Shown: positions 38,935-50,430, counted from the first letter of the stretch. The stretch is 64,000 bases of DNA from Vreelandella rituensis (GCF_003336665.1 NZ_QPIJ01000008.1:8798-72797); one strand, 5' to 3'. The notes: generated by a model not told the origin, from the letters alone. Translations and numbers: made by a program.

Positions 38935-39552
38935 CTAGAGCAGCGCTAGTTGCCGCTGTACCGGGGCAAAGCTGCGGCGATGTTCGGGTAAAGGGCCATG
39001 GGCTTGTAGCGCCGCCAGGTGCTCGGGCGTTGGATAGCCCTTATGGCGTGCGAAGCCGTATTCGGGATGGCGTGCATCCAGTGCCACCATTTGAGCGTCA
39101 CGGGCCACCTTGGCCAGAATCGAGGCGGCGGCAATCGCCATGTGGCGCGAATCGCCCTTGATAACTGCCTGGCCGGGAAGCGTATGGCCGGGCAGCTTGT
39201 TACCATCCACCAGTAGATACTCCGCCGCCGGCGTCAACGCATCGATGGCACGCCGCATCGCCAAATGCGTCGCGTGGTAAATATTCAGCGCATCCACCTC
39301 TTCAGGCGACGCTTCGGCGACGGCAAACGCCAGGGCGCGAGCACGAACCTGTCGATCCAGGGCTTCACGCCGGGGCGCGGCGAGCACCTTGGAATCCGCC
39401 AGGCCGTCGATGAGATCATCGGGGTCGAGTATCACCGCTGCAGCCACCACCGCGCCCACCAGCGGGCCACGCCCGACTTCATCCACCCCGGCCAACCAAC
39501 GCCCGGAATAGTCGATTATCAAGGGCTCGAAACGCTTACTGGATGAAGTCAT
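38935..39552 (-). CDS. rnhB: Ribonuclease HII
   Basis: A 205-residue enzyme that removes single ribonucleotides and RNA from RNA-DNA hybrids. The active-site block is [18 protein letters not shown] (about residue 20), with the other acidic residues in [17 protein letters not shown] and the [17 protein letters not shown] block. The ATG at 39552 lies inside the lpxB 3' end, a 17-base overlap that implies coupled translation. Confidence 0.95.
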   Translation of the reverse strand: MTSSSKRFEPLIIDYSGRWLAGVDEVGRGPLVGAVVAAAVILDPDDLIDGLADSKVLAAPRREALDRQVRARALAFAVAEASPEEVDALNIYHATHLAMRRAIDALTPAAEYLLVDGNKLPGHTLPGQAVIKGDSRHMAIAAASILAKVARDAQMVALDARHPEYGFARHKGYPTPEHLAALQAHGPLPEHRRSFAPVQRQLALL

Positions 39553-40717
39553 CGGCCACCTCCGTAAGCGGGCGCCTGGCCACCAGAGCGTCAATCGCCT
39601 CGGCGGCCCGCGCACTGGCATTGCGCTGTAGGCCGGCATGCAGTTCGGCAAAGCGTGTTTCCAGGGCGGCGCGGCCATCCGGATCATCAAGCATTTCATT
39701 CATTTGCTGGCTAATCGCCGTGCTCGTGGCTTGCTCTTGAATCAACTCAGGCACCAAGGTTTCCCGGGCAATCAGATTGGGCAAGGAGATCCATTCACTC
39801 TTGACCAGACGACTGAGCAGCCAGTACGACGCCGGCGCCAGCTTGTAGGCCACCAGCATGGGGCGATGGCAAAGCATGGCTTCCAGGGCGGCGGTACCCG
39901 AGGTCAACAACACGACGTCCGAGGCCACCATGGCTTCGCGGGCCTGCCCATCGAGCAAGCGAACCGCCGCCTTCAGTGCCGGGTACTCCGTCAGCAGCGC
40001 TTCAAGCTCTTGATAGCGAGCCGGCGTTGCGGCGGGAATCACCACCTGCAAGCCTGGGCGGGTCTGGCAGAGCTGCTCGGCGGCTTCCAGAAAGGTCGCG
40101 CCCAGAAAGCGAATTTCATTGGCGCGCGAACCGGGAAGCAATGCCAGAACCGGCTGATTCTGAACCAGCCCCAGGGCGTCACGCGCCTGAAACCGGTCAT
40201 TTTCCAGCGGCAGTTCATCGGCCAGAGGATGCCCGACAAAGACCACCGGCACTTGATGCCGGCGGTAAAAAGCGGCTTCGAATGGCAGTAACGTCAGCAT
40301 CACATCCACGGACCTGGCGATGCCCTTGACCCTGCCCTGGCGCCAGGCCCATACCGTCGGGCTGACATAATGAGCGGTGGGAATACCCGCCTCGCGCAGT
40401 TGTCGTTCCAGCCCCAGGTTAAAATCGGGCGCATCGATCCCGATCATGACATCCGGCCGCCAGGCCAGGGCATCCGCCTTGAGCGCCCGCCGCACCTTGA
40501 TCAGGCCGGGAAGGTGCTTGAGCACTTCGACCAGCCCCATGATCGACAGCGTTTCAAGCGCAAAGCGGCTGTCGATGCCCTGGGCCAGCATGCGCGGGCC
40601 GCCGATACCACGAAACTCAATGTGGGGATGACGCGCCTTGAGTTCACGCATCAAGCCACCGCCCAAGAGATCGCCGGAAAGTTCGCCTGCTATCAGGTAG
40701 ACACGTTTGATCGTCAT
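39536..40717 (-). CDS. lpxB: Lipid-A-disaccharide synthase
   Basis: A 393-residue GT19 enzyme that joins UDP-diacylglucosamine and lipid X in lipid A synthesis. Motifs: [47 protein letters not shown]-type block ([13 protein letters not shown]) and [14 protein letters not shown]. Downstream of lpxA with a 13-base gap. Confidence 0.96.
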   Translation of the reverse strand: MTIKRVYLIAGELSGDLLGGGLMRELKARHPHIEFRGIGGPRMLAQGIDSRFALETLSIMGLVEVLKHLPGLIKVRRALKADALAWRPDVMIGIDAPDFNLGLERQLREAGIPTAHYVSPTVWAWRQGRVKGIARSVDVMLTLLPFEAAFYRRHQVPVVFVGHPLADELPLENDRFQARDALGLVQNQPVLALLPGSRANEIRFLGATFLEAAEQLCQTRPGLQVVIPAATPARYQELEALLTEYPALKAAVRLLDGQAREAMVASDVVLLTSGTAALEAMLCHRPMLVAYKLAPASYWLLSRLVKSEWISLPNLIARETLVPELIQEQATSTAISQQMNEMLDDPDGRAALETRFAELHAGLQRNASARAAEAIDALVARRPLTEVADDFIQ

Positions 40718-40730
40718 AAAGGCGCCTTGC

Positions 40731-41498
40731 TCAGCGGATAATGCCGCGCGTCGAGACCTTGATCGAATCAGCGAACGCCTTGGTCTCGGCCAAGCTGAAG
40801 CGCGAGTCGATTTCGGCCAACCCCTGCTCCACGGTAAGCCCCTGGCGATAGATCAGCTTGTAGGACTCACTCAGCGCCTGGATAGCCTCACGGGAAAAAC
40901 CACGCCGCTTGAGCCCCACCAGGTTCAAGCCATGGGCTTTTGCCGGGTTGCCGTTGATCATGACATAGGCGGGGGTGTCCTTGGTGATGATGGAACCCCC
41001 ACCGGCCATGGCATGCGTTCCGAAATGGCAGAACTGATGCACTGCTGCCAGTCCGCCGAGAATCGCAAAATCGCCGACCGTGACATGGCCGGCCAGGGTC
41101 ACCTGATTGGCCAGAATGCAGTCGCTGCCGATAACGCAGTCATGGCCGACGTGTACGTAGGCCATGAAAAGATTTCGCGAACCGATGGTGGTTTCGCCGC
41201 GATCCTGGACGGTGCCCCGATGCAGGGTTGCACACTCGCGGATGATATTGTCGTCGCCCATGACCAGGCGGGTGGGTTCCCCGGCATACTTCTTGTCCTG
41301 GCAGTCTTCACCTACCGAGGCAAACTGGAAAATACGGGTACGTTCACCCAGTGTGGTTGGCCCCTTGATCACCACATGGGGGCCGATATGTGAACCGGCG
41401 CCAATCGTCACATCCGGGCCGATCACGCTGAACGGCCCGACTTCGACGTCATCGGCCAGCCGGGCGCTGGGGTCGACCAGAGCAGTAGGATGTATCAA
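40731..41498 (-). CDS. lpxA: UDP-N-acetylglucosamine acyltransferase
   Basis: A 255-residue left-handed beta-helix acyltransferase, the first step of lipid A synthesis. The hexapeptide repeats fill residues 1-180; the catalytic His is in [10 protein letters not shown] and the family block [15 protein letters not shown] is intact. The ATG overlaps the fabZ stop by four bases (ATGA type). Confidence 0.97.
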   Translation of the reverse strand: MIHPTALVDPSARLADDVEVGPFSVIGPDVTIGAGSHIGPHVVIKGPTTLGERTRIFQFASVGEDCQDKKYAGEPTRLVMGDDNIIRECATLHRGTVQDRGETTIGSRNLFMAYVHVGHDCVIGSDCILANQVTLAGHVTVGDFAILGGLAAVHQFCHFGTHAMAGGGSIITKDTPAYVMINGNPAKAHGLNLVGLKRRGFSREAIQALSESYKLIYRQGLTVEQGLAEIDSRFSLAETKAFADSIKVSTRGIIR

Positions 41499-41938
41499 GC
41501 CACCTTCCTCTCGGCGCAGATGATTTCAGCTTCACAGGCCAGCTCGCCATCGACGGTCGCACGGCAGGCGAACTTCCAGATGCCACGCTTGCCGCGAATC
41601 ACGTTAGCTTCGAGAACCAACTGATCTCCCGGCATGACAGGACGCTTGAAGCGCACGTTGTCACTTCCCACCAGATAATAGACATAGCCATCGGCAGGAC
41701 GCTTGTTGACGGTCTTGAAGCCAAGGATACCGCACGCTTGCGCCAGTGCTTCGAGCACCAGCACACCGGGCATGATCGGATGGTGCGGGAAATGGCCGTT
41801 GAAAAACGGCTCATTGATACTCACATTCTTGTAACCAACGATGGTTTCGCCTTCGACAAGCTGCGTTACCCGATCCACTAGCAAAAACGGATAACGGTGA
41901 GGCAGGTATTCGCGGATCTCGTTGATGTCCATAACCAT
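41495..41938 (-). CDS. fabZ: 3-hydroxyacyl-ACP dehydratase
   Basis: A 147-residue hot-dog-fold dehydratase of fatty acid synthesis. The start blocks [13 protein letters not shown] and the catalytic [20 protein letters not shown] are complete. The ATG at 41938 is preferred over an ATG six bases later because AGAGG is correctly spaced. It lies between lpxD and lpxA as usual. Confidence 0.97.
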   Translation of the reverse strand: MVMDINEIREYLPHRYPFLLVDRVTQLVEGETIVGYKNVSINEPFFNGHFPHHPIMPGVLVLEALAQACGILGFKTVNKRPADGYVYYLVGSDNVRFKRPVMPGDQLVLEANVIRGKRGIWKFACRATVDGELACEAEIICAERKVA

Positions 41939-42074
41939 CGTAACAACCTCTGAAATGACAAAATGCCTGGCCAGGAGCCAGGCGAGTGCCGGCAGGGCTG
42001 CCGGCAAAAATGGCGGGGATTATAGCGCGCCTTCCCATCGTCTCAATACCAAAGCCCGCCGAACGACGCGGCGC

Positions 42075-43112
42075 TTATGGATTGTGAGTACGCTTTTCCA
42101 ACCGCAACAAGCGCTTGGCGATGTCATCCAGCTGTTTGAAACGCACTGCGTTCTTGCGCCATTGAGCGTTATTCATGGAACCGGTTCCCGACGAATACAC
42201 GCCCGGCTCATGAATCGAATTGGTCACCAGGCTCATGCCGGTGACCTGAACGCCATCGCAAATCGTAAGATGTCCGGAAAGCCCCACACCTCCGCCCAGC
42301 ATGCAATGCCTGCCGACCTGGGTTGAACCGGCAATGCCCACGCAACCCGCCAGTGCACTGTGCTCACCGATACGCACATTGTGAGCAATCTGCACCTGAC
42401 TGTCGATCTTGACATCGTCACCGATCACGGTGTCGCCCAGCGCACCCCGGTCGATACTCGAGCAGCTGCCGACCTCCACGTCATCTCCCAGCACCACGCC
42501 GCCCAGCTGAGCGATCTTGTGCCATCGGGCGCCATCGTGGGCAAAGCCGAAGCCATCGCCGCCGATCACGCAACCGCTGTGCAGAATCGCGCGCTTGCCG
42601 ATGACCACGCCATGGCACACCGTGACGTTGGGATGCAGGCGAGTGCCCTCGCCGAGGGTGGTGTCGGCTCCCACCACACTGCCTGAACCGATCACCACAC
42701 CGGCTTTCAGCACCACACCGGCTTCGACCACGGCATGCGGTCCGATACATACCTCAGCCCCCAGCGTGACATCACCGGCCACGATGGCGGAAGGATGAAC
42801 CCCTGGATGATCGCGGGCGGGAACCGGGTCGAACAGCTGGGAGAGCTTGGCGTAGCCTAGATAAGGGTTTTCCATTTCCAGGCGGGGCACCGGGCAGGTC
42901 TTGCCATGTTCGGGATGCAGCAGCACAGCGGCTGCTCGCGTACTTGGCAAGTCCTTGAGGTAGGCGCGGTTGGCCACAAAGGCCACTTCATCCGGCCCGG
43001 CATCCTTGAGGGTTGCCAAGCCGCGAATGGCTTGCCCGCCATCACCCACCAGGGTGGCGTCGAGATGTCGGGCGATATCAGCCAGGGTCAGTTGGTCGAG
43101 AGCGTGCGTCAT
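42075..43112 (-). CDS. lpxD: UDP-3-O-acyl-glucosamine N-acyltransferase
   Basis: A 345-residue beta-helix acyltransferase that adds the second acyl chain to the lipid A precursor. Its N-terminal uridine-binding domain includes GPDEVAFVANRAYLKDL, and the beta-helix ends at DDVKIDSQVQIAHNVRIGEH, which carries the catalytic His. The C-terminal block SLVTNSIHEPGVYSSG is typical. Starts 72 bases after skp. Confidence 0.97.
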   Translation of the reverse strand: MTHALDQLTLADIARHLDATLVGDGGQAIRGLATLKDAGPDEVAFVANRAYLKDLPSTRAAAVLLHPEHGKTCPVPRLEMENPYLGYAKLSQLFDPVPARDHPGVHPSAIVAGDVTLGAEVCIGPHAVVEAGVVLKAGVVIGSGSVVGADTTLGEGTRLHPNVTVCHGVVIGKRAILHSGCVIGGDGFGFAHDGARWHKIAQLGGVVLGDDVEVGSCSSIDRGALGDTVIGDDVKIDSQVQIAHNVRIGEHSALAGCVGIAGSTQVGRHCMLGGGVGLSGHLTICDGVQVTGMSLVTNSIHEPGVYSSGTGSMNNAQWRKNAVRFKQLDDIAKRLLRLEKRTHNP

Positions 43113-43184
43113 GGGAGCCTGGGAAGCTGGAGGGGCGCTTTGGAAGCCGCCCCTTACGATGGACAGGATCGGGATGGACCCGCA

Positions 43185-43685
43185 TCAATTCAGAGAATCG
43201 AATATCTGGGTGACTTCATCGGTGAGGTTGGGCAGGTCGATGGCCGAATGCAGCACACCTTGGGGCTCCACCAGCACATCGATAGCGTGGCGCTCGATGA
43301 CTTGCTCCACGGCCTGCTCCAGCCGGGCTTCCGCACTCTCCAGAAACTGTTGTTCGGAGCGTTGCTGGGCCTGCATGACCTCTTGGCGTAGCTGTTCGAA
43401 ACGCCCGCCTTTTTGCTGCAGTTCTTCGATCAATGCCTGACGTTCGGCCTGAGGCATGACCTCGCCCTCGCTCTGCAGACGTTGCTGAAGTTGTTGCAGT
43501 TCGTTGCCCAGCGCCTGTGCTTCACGCTGCTGAGCACCGATCTCACTCTCCAGCTGGCTCACCGACTGTTGAGCGGACTGGGTATTCATCAACGCCGCTC
43601 GCCAGTCCAGCACGGCCACTTCTGCAGCATGGGCCGGTACAATCATGGCGCCCAGCAAGCATATGGCTGCGATCAGTTTACGCAT
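43185..43685 (-). CDS. skp: Periplasmic chaperone Skp (OmpH)
   Basis: A 166-residue protein with a signal peptide cleaved after about residue 20 (VPAHA before AEVAVLD). The mature part is a long Gln- and Glu-rich coiled coil, the tentacles of the Skp trimer, which holds unfolded outer-membrane proteins on the way to BamA. It follows bamA by 28 bases. The family is poorly conserved, and this copy is Gln-rich. Confidence 0.92.
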   Translation of the reverse strand: MRKLIAAICLLGAMIVPAHAAEVAVLDWRAALMNTQSAQQSVSQLESEIGAQQREAQALGNELQQLQQRLQSEGEVMPQAERQALIEELQQKGGRFEQLRQEVMQAQQRSEQQFLESAEARLEQAVEQVIERHAIDVLVEPQGVLHSAIDLPNLTDEVTQIFDSLN

Positions 43686-43713
43686 CGGTCTTTCTCCTTG
43701 TATCGAGGCTCGA

Positions 43714-46059
43714 TCAAAACGACTGACCCAGCGAGAACTGGAAGAATTGGGTGTCGTCGTCACTTTCGTCGTTCAGGGGCTGTGCCACACTGAAGGTCAA
43801 CGGACCCACCGGCGTCAGCCATGAAAGTCCCACCCCCACGCTGTAACGTAGATCGCCCATGTCCACCCCGGAACTGCAGCGTTGCCGAGCGGCATCTTCT
43901 TCCAGAACATCGTAACAAGACGTCAGGAAGGTATTGCCGGCATCGAAGAACAGCGAGGTCTGTATCGAACGTCGGTCTTCAATGAACGGCATGGGGAACA
44001 GCACTTCAGCGCTGCCCTCCACTACCACGTTACCGCCCATGGTACGGTCTCGTCCGCCTTCCCGAGACGGTGTGGTCGGTTGCCCCAGGGTATTGGAGGT
44101 AAAACCGCGTACCGACCCCAGACCACCGGAATAGAAGTTTTCATAGAAGGGATAAGGGTCGTTGCTGCCCAGCGTATCGGCATAGCCCAAATTGCCACTG
44201 AACTTCAGTGACCAGTCATCCCCCAGTGGGTAAAGCTTCTGGGCACGAGCACGCAACTTGACGTACTCGGCATCGCTTCCCGGCACGCCGGTTTCCAGAG
44301 AGAGACGCTGATAGCTACCCGCCGTGGGCATTATCCCGCGGTTGAGATTATTGCGCGTCCAGCTGGCGGTGAGCTTGAGGCTTTGGGCATCGGAGCCCTG
44401 ATCCTCCACGTAACGGCGAATTTCCGAGGCCGTGTCGATATAGGTCTTGATCGAAAGATCTTCCACGCTGGCGCCGAAGTTCAGCCGTGAGAGCTCGCTG
44501 ATCGGATAGCCGAAATTGACACCCGCACCATAAGCATCGGTGGAATAGGTGGAGATATCCGAATCGGCGTAATCGGTTTCGCGGTAGAAGAGATTATAGC
44601 CTCGCGAAATCCCGTCGATGGTCCAGTAGGGGTCGGTGAAGCCGAAGTTGACGCTGGTAAAGGTATCACTGCGTTGAGCGCCGACATTGACCTGATTACC
44701 GGTGCCCAGGAAATTGTTCTGGGCCAGCGCCGCGCCGTAGATTACCCCGGCGCTTTGTGAAAAGCCGACACTCGCCGAGACCGAGCCGGATGGCTGCTCT
44801 TCGACATTGTAAGCCACGTCCAGCATGTCCGGCTCACCGGGCACGGGGCGGGTTTCCACTTCCACCTGGCTGAAAAACCCGAGACGTTCGAGACGTTGAC
44901 GTGACTGAGTGATCGATTCGGTGGAAGCCGGGGCGCCTTCCATCTGAATCATTTCACGACGCAACACCTCATCCTGGGTGGTGGTGTTGCCGGAGAATTC
45001 TATACGCCTGACATAAGCGCGCCGCCCGGCTTCCACCGCCATCACCAGATCGACCGTCTTGCCGTCATCGGCAAGTTCGGGGATGCCTTCCACCTCGGCA
45101 AAGGCAAAGCCGTCCGCGCCCAGCCGGGTGCGCAAGGCTTCGGCGGAGGCATTGACATCGCGACGCGAGAAGATCTCGCCGCTTTGCACTTCGAGCAGTT
45201 CGCGGGCTTCGCGCTCGCTGATTTCCATCTCGCCGACAAAGCGGATGTCACCGACACGGTACTGGTTCCCCTCATCGACGTTGACGGTAATGAAGATGTC
45301 CGATTTATCGGGACTGATCGAGACCTGAGTCGAGGTCACCTCGAAATTGACATAGCCACGATCCAGATAATAGGAGCGCAGCCGTTCGATGTCGCCGGCA
45401 AGCGCAGCCCGCGAATACTCGTCACTCGAGAACCAGCCAAACAGAAGACCCGGCTGATCTTCGAGCTCGAAGACATTACGCAAGGTCTGATCGTCAAAAG
45501 CCTCGTTGCCCACGATGTTGATCTGACGAATCGTGGCGACTGCGCCTTCGTTGATGTTGATGTTGACCTGCACTCGGCCTTCATCAACCTCTTCAACCTC
45601 GGTTTCGATACTTGCGCTATAGCGCCCTTGGGATTGATAGAGCCCTTCAAGCTCACGCTGAATCTCTTCCAAGGTGGAAAGTTGCAGCACCTGGCCGACG
45701 GCCATGCCCGATTCTCTCAGGCCTTCACGCAGGTCGTCTTCGGAAAGCTGCTTATTGCCGGTGATATTGAGCCGTGCAATGGTGGGCCGCTCAACCACTT
45801 GGATGATCAACACATCGCCTTCGCGGGCAAGCGTCACGTCTTCAAACAAGCCGGTGGCAAAAAGATTGCGCGTCGCCTCGGCCAGTTCAGCTTCGTCGAC
45901 ACGGTCGCGGGCACTCACCGGGAAGGCATTGAACACCGATGCAGCCGAAACCCGCTGCAATCCCTCTACACGTATGTCTGAAACATCAAAGGGTTGTGCC
46001 TGTACGTTACCAGCGCTAGCCAGCACCAATGCCGCTATTCCAAAAGTCTTTATTTTCAT
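43714..46059 (-). CDS. bamA: Outer-membrane protein assembly factor BamA
   Basis: A 781-residue outer-membrane protein with a signal peptide ending NVQA at about 21. Five POTRA domains follow (first begins FDVSDIRVEGLQRVS), then a 16-strand barrel from about 420 including the VRGF/Y lid motif GLGSVRGF and a terminal Phe in QFFQFSLGQSF. It inserts beta-barrel proteins. ATG at 46059 is selected as the signal-peptide start; upstream in-frame codons have no family support. Confidence 0.97.
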   Translation of the reverse strand: MKIKTFGIAALVLASAGNVQAQPFDVSDIRVEGLQRVSAASVFNAFPVSARDRVDEAELAEATRNLFATGLFEDVTLAREGDVLIIQVVERPTIARLNITGNKQLSEDDLREGLRESGMAVGQVLQLSTLEEIQRELEGLYQSQGRYSASIETEVEEVDEGRVQVNININEGAVATIRQINIVGNEAFDDQTLRNVFELEDQPGLLFGWFSSDEYSRAALAGDIERLRSYYLDRGYVNFEVTSTQVSISPDKSDIFITVNVDEGNQYRVGDIRFVGEMEISEREARELLEVQSGEIFSRRDVNASAEALRTRLGADGFAFAEVEGIPELADDGKTVDLVMAVEAGRRAYVRRIEFSGNTTTQDEVLRREMIQMEGAPASTESITQSRQRLERLGFFSQVEVETRPVPGEPDMLDVAYNVEEQPSGSVSASVGFSQSAGVIYGAALAQNNFLGTGNQVNVGAQRSDTFTSVNFGFTDPYWTIDGISRGYNLFYRETDYADSDISTYSTDAYGAGVNFGYPISELSRLNFGASVEDLSIKTYIDTASEIRRYVEDQGSDAQSLKLTASWTRNNLNRGIMPTAGSYQRLSLETGVPGSDAEYVKLRARAQKLYPLGDDWSLKFSGNLGYADTLGSNDPYPFYENFYSGGLGSVRGFTSNTLGQPTTPSREGGRDRTMGGNVVVEGSAEVLFPMPFIEDRRSIQTSLFFDAGNTFLTSCYDVLEEDAARQRCSSGVDMGDLRYSVGVGLSWLTPVGPLTFSVAQPLNDESDDDTQFFQFSLGQSF

Positions 46060-46174
46060 GCAGTCAGTTCGCTCGCGTTGGTCTGCCCACCTTGTCCAGA
46101 CAGGCACCATATACATTTGTGCGGGCAGCTGACAAGGCAGAAGCTGCTCGCGCGCGTCATCATTGCTCGCCTGG

Positions 46175-47533
46175 CTACCACAGGCGCATCAGGTCGAAGT
46201 AAAGCGCCATCAGCATCAAGCTCCCCACCAGGGCCAGGCCGATACGTAGCCCGACCGCCTGCACCTGTTCGGACACGGGACGTCCGCGGACCGCTTCAAT
46301 GAAATAGTAAAGTAAGTGGCCACCATCCAGCACCGGGATGGGCAAGAGATTCAACACCCCCAGGCTAATCGAAAGGTACGCCAAGAAGGTGACGAAAGCT
46401 TCCACCCCCGTACGCGCCGAGTCCCCGGCCACCTGAGCGATGGTAATCGGCCCGGAAAGATTGGACGGTGAAATCAGGCCCACCAGCATCTTGCGGATAG
46501 CGCCCAGGGTCAACAACGTCATCTCACCGGTACGCGAGAAAGCCTGGCCGACCGCTTCGATCGGGCCATAGCGTATTTCACGCCGGTACTCCTCCGGCCA
46601 GCTAACCGGCTCCACGCCCGCGCCGATGTAGCCGATTTCCACTCCGGTTTCCAGCGCAGTGCGACCCGGGGTGAGCGTCATGCTCTGGCGTCGGCCGTCA
46701 CGTTCGATCTCTAATGCCAGCGACTCACCGGGGTTACCGCGTACGATATTGACGAATTGCATCCAGTCGTTCACCGCCTCGCCATTGACCGTACGGATCT
46801 CATCGCCCGGCTGCAAGCCGGCTTCAGCGGCCGCTTCCCCTTCAAGCACCTGACCCAGCACCGGCGGAAACTCCGGCTGCCAGGGTGTGATACCCAGGGT
46901 CGAGAGTGGCTGCGGCGGGTCCTGGCGCACCAGGTAATCATCCACCGGCAACCGATAATCGCGCGTACTCTGATCGATATCCTGACGGGCCTGGAGGACA
47001 AGCTCGCCGCTTTCGCCGATAACGGACACCAGCTTGAGGTTGATCTCCTCCCAGGAGCGTACTTCCTCGCCTTGTACGGCGGTTATTTCGTAGCCGCTTT
47101 GCAACCCGGCTTGAGCGGCAGGCGATTGCGGCGCCACGGCCCCGATGACTGGAGACACTGTCGTGGTTCCCACCACGAACAATGCCCAGTACGCCACGAT
47201 GGCCAGCAGGAAATTGGCTAACGGACCGGCGATGACGATGGCGATTCGCTGCCAGACGGTCTTGCGGTTAAAGGCCTGATCAAGCTGGTTTTCAGGCACC
47301 GGCGCTTCGCGCTCGTCCAGCATCTTGACGTAGCCACCCAGCGGAATGGCGGCTACCACGAACTCGGTACCATGCCGGTCATAGCGTGACCACAGCGGTT
47401 TACCGAAGCCTACGGAAAAGCGCAAGACCTTGACGCCGCAGCGCCGCGCCACCCAGAAGTGGCCATATTCATGGAAGGTTACCAACAAACCCAGCACCAC
47501 GATGACGGCAAGAATATTTTGAATCAGACCCAC
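46175..47533 (-). CDS. rseP: Regulated intramembrane zinc protease RseP
   Basis: A 452-residue site-2 protease. The zinc site is HEYGH at residues 21-25 and the second ligand lies in NLLPIPVLDGGHLLYY. Two PDZ domains (about 120-300) bind peptides. It cleaves RseA to free sigma-E during envelope stress, fitting its place before bamA and skp, which are known sigma-E targets in relatives. Confidence 0.96.
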   Translation of the reverse strand: MGLIQNILAVIVVLGLLVTFHEYGHFWVARRCGVKVLRFSVGFGKPLWSRYDRHGTEFVVAAIPLGGYVKMLDEREAPVPENQLDQAFNRKTVWQRIAIVIAGPLANFLLAIVAYWALFVVGTTTVSPVIGAVAPQSPAAQAGLQSGYEITAVQGEEVRSWEEINLKLVSVIGESGELVLQARQDIDQSTRDYRLPVDDYLVRQDPPQPLSTLGITPWQPEFPPVLGQVLEGEAAAEAGLQPGDEIRTVNGEAVNDWMQFVNIVRGNPGESLALEIERDGRRQSMTLTPGRTALETGVEIGYIGAGVEPVSWPEEYRREIRYGPIEAVGQAFSRTGEMTLLTLGAIRKMLVGLISPSNLSGPITIAQVAGDSARTGVEAFVTFLAYLSISLGVLNLLPIPVLDGGHLLYYFIEAVRGRPVSEQVQAVGLRIGLALVGSLMLMALYFDLMRLW

Positions 47534-47570
47534 GTTTGGCTCCTCAAAGACATGTTTTTCATCGGGTCTT

Positions 47571-48779
47571 TCACGTTTTTACGTCAAGCAATTGCCGGGT
47601 GAGGTGGCGTACCTGCCGGTTTGCCTCAAGAATGCCTTCCAAGGTATTCGCCGAGGTCACCGCCTGGCGATCCAGGACGCGGGCTACCAGCTCGCCTATT
47701 CCGGGAAAACTCAACCGGCCCCCAAGAAAAGCCTCGACCGCGATTTCGTTGGCGGCATTGAGAATCGCCGGGGCGGTACCCCCGGCCTTCATCGCCTCAC
47801 GAGCGAGACGCAGGCATGGAAAAGTGTCTTCATCCGGCACATCAAAATCCAGCCGGGCCACAGCGAACAAATCCAAGGGTTTTACCCCGGCATCGATACG
47901 CTCGGGCCAGGCCAACCCATAGGCAATCGGGGTGCGCATATCCGGGTTGCCCAGCTGGGCGATGACCGAGCCGTCATGATAGGCCACCATGGAATGAATC
48001 ACGCTTTGTGGATGTACCACGACCTGAATTTGCTCGGGCGACGCATCGAACAGCCAACAGGCTTCGATCAACTCCAGTCCTTTGTTCATCAAGGTGGCAC
48101 TGTCCACTGAAATCTTTCTGCCCATCGTCCAGTTAGGGTGGGCGCAGGCCTGCTCGGGGGTGACTCGGGCAATTCGCTCGGCACTCCAGCCACGAAACGG
48201 ACCACCGGAAGCGGTCAGCAACAGCTGGGAGACACCATGCCGAGCCAATCCACCTCGATGTTCGATGGGTAGACACTGGTAGATGGCATTATGTTCGGAA
48301 TCAATCGGCAATAACGTGGCACCGGAGCGCGCCACGGCCTCCATGAACAGGGCACCACTCATTACCAGGGCTTCCTTGTTGGCCAACAGCACACGCTTGC
48401 CGGCCTCCACTGCTGCCAGGGTGGGCAGCAAGCCGGCAGCCCCGACAATCGCCGCCATCACGATGCCGGCGTCATTGTCTCGGGCAACATCGATCAAGGC
48501 TTGAGTTCCGGCACGCACCTGGGTGGCCAGTCCGGCATCCGCCAAACGCTGGCGCAGCCAGGCAGCATCGGTTTCGGTTCCTAATACCGCAATTTCGGGA
48601 GTATATAGGCGGCACTGTTCAAACAACGCCTCACGCGAACGGTGAGCGGTGAGCGCATGGACCCGGTAACGTTCGGGATGACGCCTGATCACATCCAGGG
48701 TACTGGTACCGATGGACCCCGTGGCGCCCAGCACGGTAACGGCCTGTCTTCCTTGCGGTTGCATCATGGGGAAAGTCAT
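47571..48779 (-). CDS. dxr: 1-deoxy-D-xylulose 5-phosphate reductoisomerase
   Basis: A 402-residue NADPH enzyme making 2-C-methylerythritol 4-phosphate for isoprenoids. Motifs: [37 protein letters not shown] and [20 protein letters not shown]. The ATG at 48779 overlaps the cdsA stop (ATGA), so translation is coupled; earlier start codons are not needed. Confidence 0.97.
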   Translation of the reverse strand: MTFPMMQPQGRQAVTVLGATGSIGTSTLDVIRRHPERYRVHALTAHRSREALFEQCRLYTPEIAVLGTETDAAWLRQRLADAGLATQVRAGTQALIDVARDNDAGIVMAAIVGAAGLLPTLAAVEAGKRVLLANKEALVMSGALFMEAVARSGATLLPIDSEHNAIYQCLPIEHRGGLARHGVSQLLLTASGGPFRGWSAERIARVTPEQACAHPNWTMGRKISVDSATLMNKGLELIEACWLFDASPEQIQVVVHPQSVIHSMVAYHDGSVIAQLGNPDMRTPIAYGLAWPERIDAGVKPLDLFAVARLDFDVPDEDTFPCLRLAREAMKAGGTAPAILNAANEIAVEAFLGGRLSFPGIGELVARVLDRQAVTSANTLEGILEANRQVRHLTRQLLDVKT

Positions 48780-49579
48780 GGAGAAAGTGCCGTCAGGTAA
48801 CACAGAGCAAACAAGGGAATCGCGGCAGTCAGGCTATCGATACGGTCGAGTACGCCCCCGTGCCCTGGGAGGAGGTTGCTGGAGTCCTTGAGCCCACGAT
48901 GGCGTTTAAGCATGCTTTCCAGCAGGTCTCCCAACACCGACGCCAGCGTCACCAGTGCGGTGATTATCACCAATGACAGAGCACTGACCATGCCAAACCC
49001 CTGCCAGACGGCAAAGCCCACCGCCAGCAGAAACGTTACCAGCAGGCCGCCGAAGACGCCTTCCCAGGATTTGCCCGGGCTCACCCGTGGCGCCAGCTTG
49101 CGTTTACCGTAGGCACGGCCGAAGAAATAGGCCCCGATATCCGCTCCCCACACCAACAGCAGCACGAACAACAGCCACGCCCCGCTGTCACGCAGCACAT
49201 TGAACCCTACCCAGGCAGGCAACAGTACCCACAACCCCATCAGCAAGCGCCGAGGGGTTGACTGCCACTGAGCTCCCGCTTCGGGATACCGCGCCACCCA
49301 GTAAAGCGTCACCAGCCAACCCAGGGCAGCAAGCCACAATGGCCAGAGGGCAAGTGCCGCATCGAGTGCCCACATCAGCCCCATCAGCGCGGCCATCAAC
49401 CCCACCCAGCCAAGCCGCTGGGGAGTCTCTTCGATACCGGCCAGACGCGCCCATTCCCAGCCCGCCAATAACACGACAACCGCCGTAAACAGAGCGAAGG
49501 CGCCGCCCTCGAGTCCAAACAGCCCAGCCAGCATCAGGGGTGCTAGCCAGGCGGCGGTAATGATTCGCTGTTTAAGCAC
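48776..49579 (-). CDS. cdsA: Phosphatidate cytidylyltransferase
   Basis: A 267-residue membrane enzyme with about eight helices that makes CDP-diacylglycerol for phospholipids. The signature at the end, [12 protein letters not shown] and later [18 protein letters not shown] followed by [14 protein letters not shown], is complete. It overlaps uppS at its start and dxr at its end. Confidence 0.96.
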   Translation of the reverse strand: MLKQRIITAAWLAPLMLAGLFGLEGGAFALFTAVVVLLAGWEWARLAGIEETPQRLGWVGLMAALMGLMWALDAALALWPLWLAALGWLVTLYWVARYPEAGAQWQSTPRRLLMGLWVLLPAWVGFNVLRDSGAWLLFVLLLVWGADIGAYFFGRAYGKRKLAPRVSPGKSWEGVFGGLLVTFLLAVGFAVWQGFGMVSALSLVIITALVTLASVLGDLLESMLKRHRGLKDSSNLLPGHGGVLDRIDSLTAAIPLFALCYLTALSP

Positions 49580-50360
49580 CTTGCGCCTCGATCTGTTCGT
49601 CCGTCATGCCGAAACGTCGCTTACGCCGGCAATAATCCACCAGCGCCGCATCAAAGGATTCGGCATTGAAATCCGGCCACAGCTGGGGCGTGAAGTACAG
49701 TTCGGCATACGCCAGCTGCCACAGCATGAAATTCGACACGCGCTGCTCACCGCTGGTGCGGATACACAGGTCCACGGGAGGAATGTGCTGGGTGTGCAAG
49801 GACGACGCCATCAACTGCTCATCAATGGATTCCGGCGCCAATTCCCCGGCGGCGACACGCTGGGCAAGCCGACGTGCGGCCGCGGTGATGTCCCACTGTC
49901 CACCGTAGTTGGCGGCGACCACCAGGTGCATCCCGGCATTACCGGCGGTCAATGCCTCGGCGCGCTCGATCTGCTTCTGGATGGCATGTGAAAACCCGTG
50001 GCGATCACCAATGATGGAAAGCCGAATATCGCGTTCATGGAGTTTTTTCACTTCACGCTTGAGCGCAATCAGAAACAACTCCATCAAGGCATTGACTTCG
50101 GCCGCCGGACGCTTCCAGTTTTCACTGGAAAAGGCAAACAGACTCAGCGTCTCGATTTGCCGCTCGACGGCTCGGCGCACTACCGTTCTGACCGATTCGA
50201 CACCGGCGCGATGGCCACGCACGCCGGAAAGGCCACGACCTTTCGCCCAGCGATTATTACCATCCATGATAATGGCGACATGACCGGGTAACCTGCCCTG
50301 CTCACAAGCAATGGAAAAGGCACTGTCGGGCTGCTTGTCGGGAAGCTGCGATGACGTCAT
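49572..50360 (-). CDS. uppS: Undecaprenyl diphosphate synthase
   Basis: A 262-residue cis-prenyltransferase making the C55 carrier for peptidoglycan and other surface polymers. The first motif HVAIIMDGNNRWAKGRG holds the catalytic Asp, and SLFAFSSENWKRP and the final VDLCIRTSGEQRVSNF are typical. The start lies about 110 bases after frr, with a terminator-like stem in between. Confidence 0.97.
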   Translation of the reverse strand: MTSSQLPDKQPDSAFSIACEQGRLPGHVAIIMDGNNRWAKGRGLSGVRGHRAGVESVRTVVRRAVERQIETLSLFAFSSENWKRPAAEVNALMELFLIALKREVKKLHERDIRLSIIGDRHGFSHAIQKQIERAEALTAGNAGMHLVVAANYGGQWDITAAARRLAQRVAAGELAPESIDEQLMASSLHTQHIPPVDLCIRTSGEQRVSNFMLWQLAYAELYFTPQLWPDFNAESFDAALVDYCRRKRRFGMTDEQIEAQGA

Positions 50361-50430
50361 GGGCTCTCACATCCAGGTGGATCATTGACTCAAGGCTTGA
50401 ACTCTAACGTAAACTCAAACTCAAAAACAT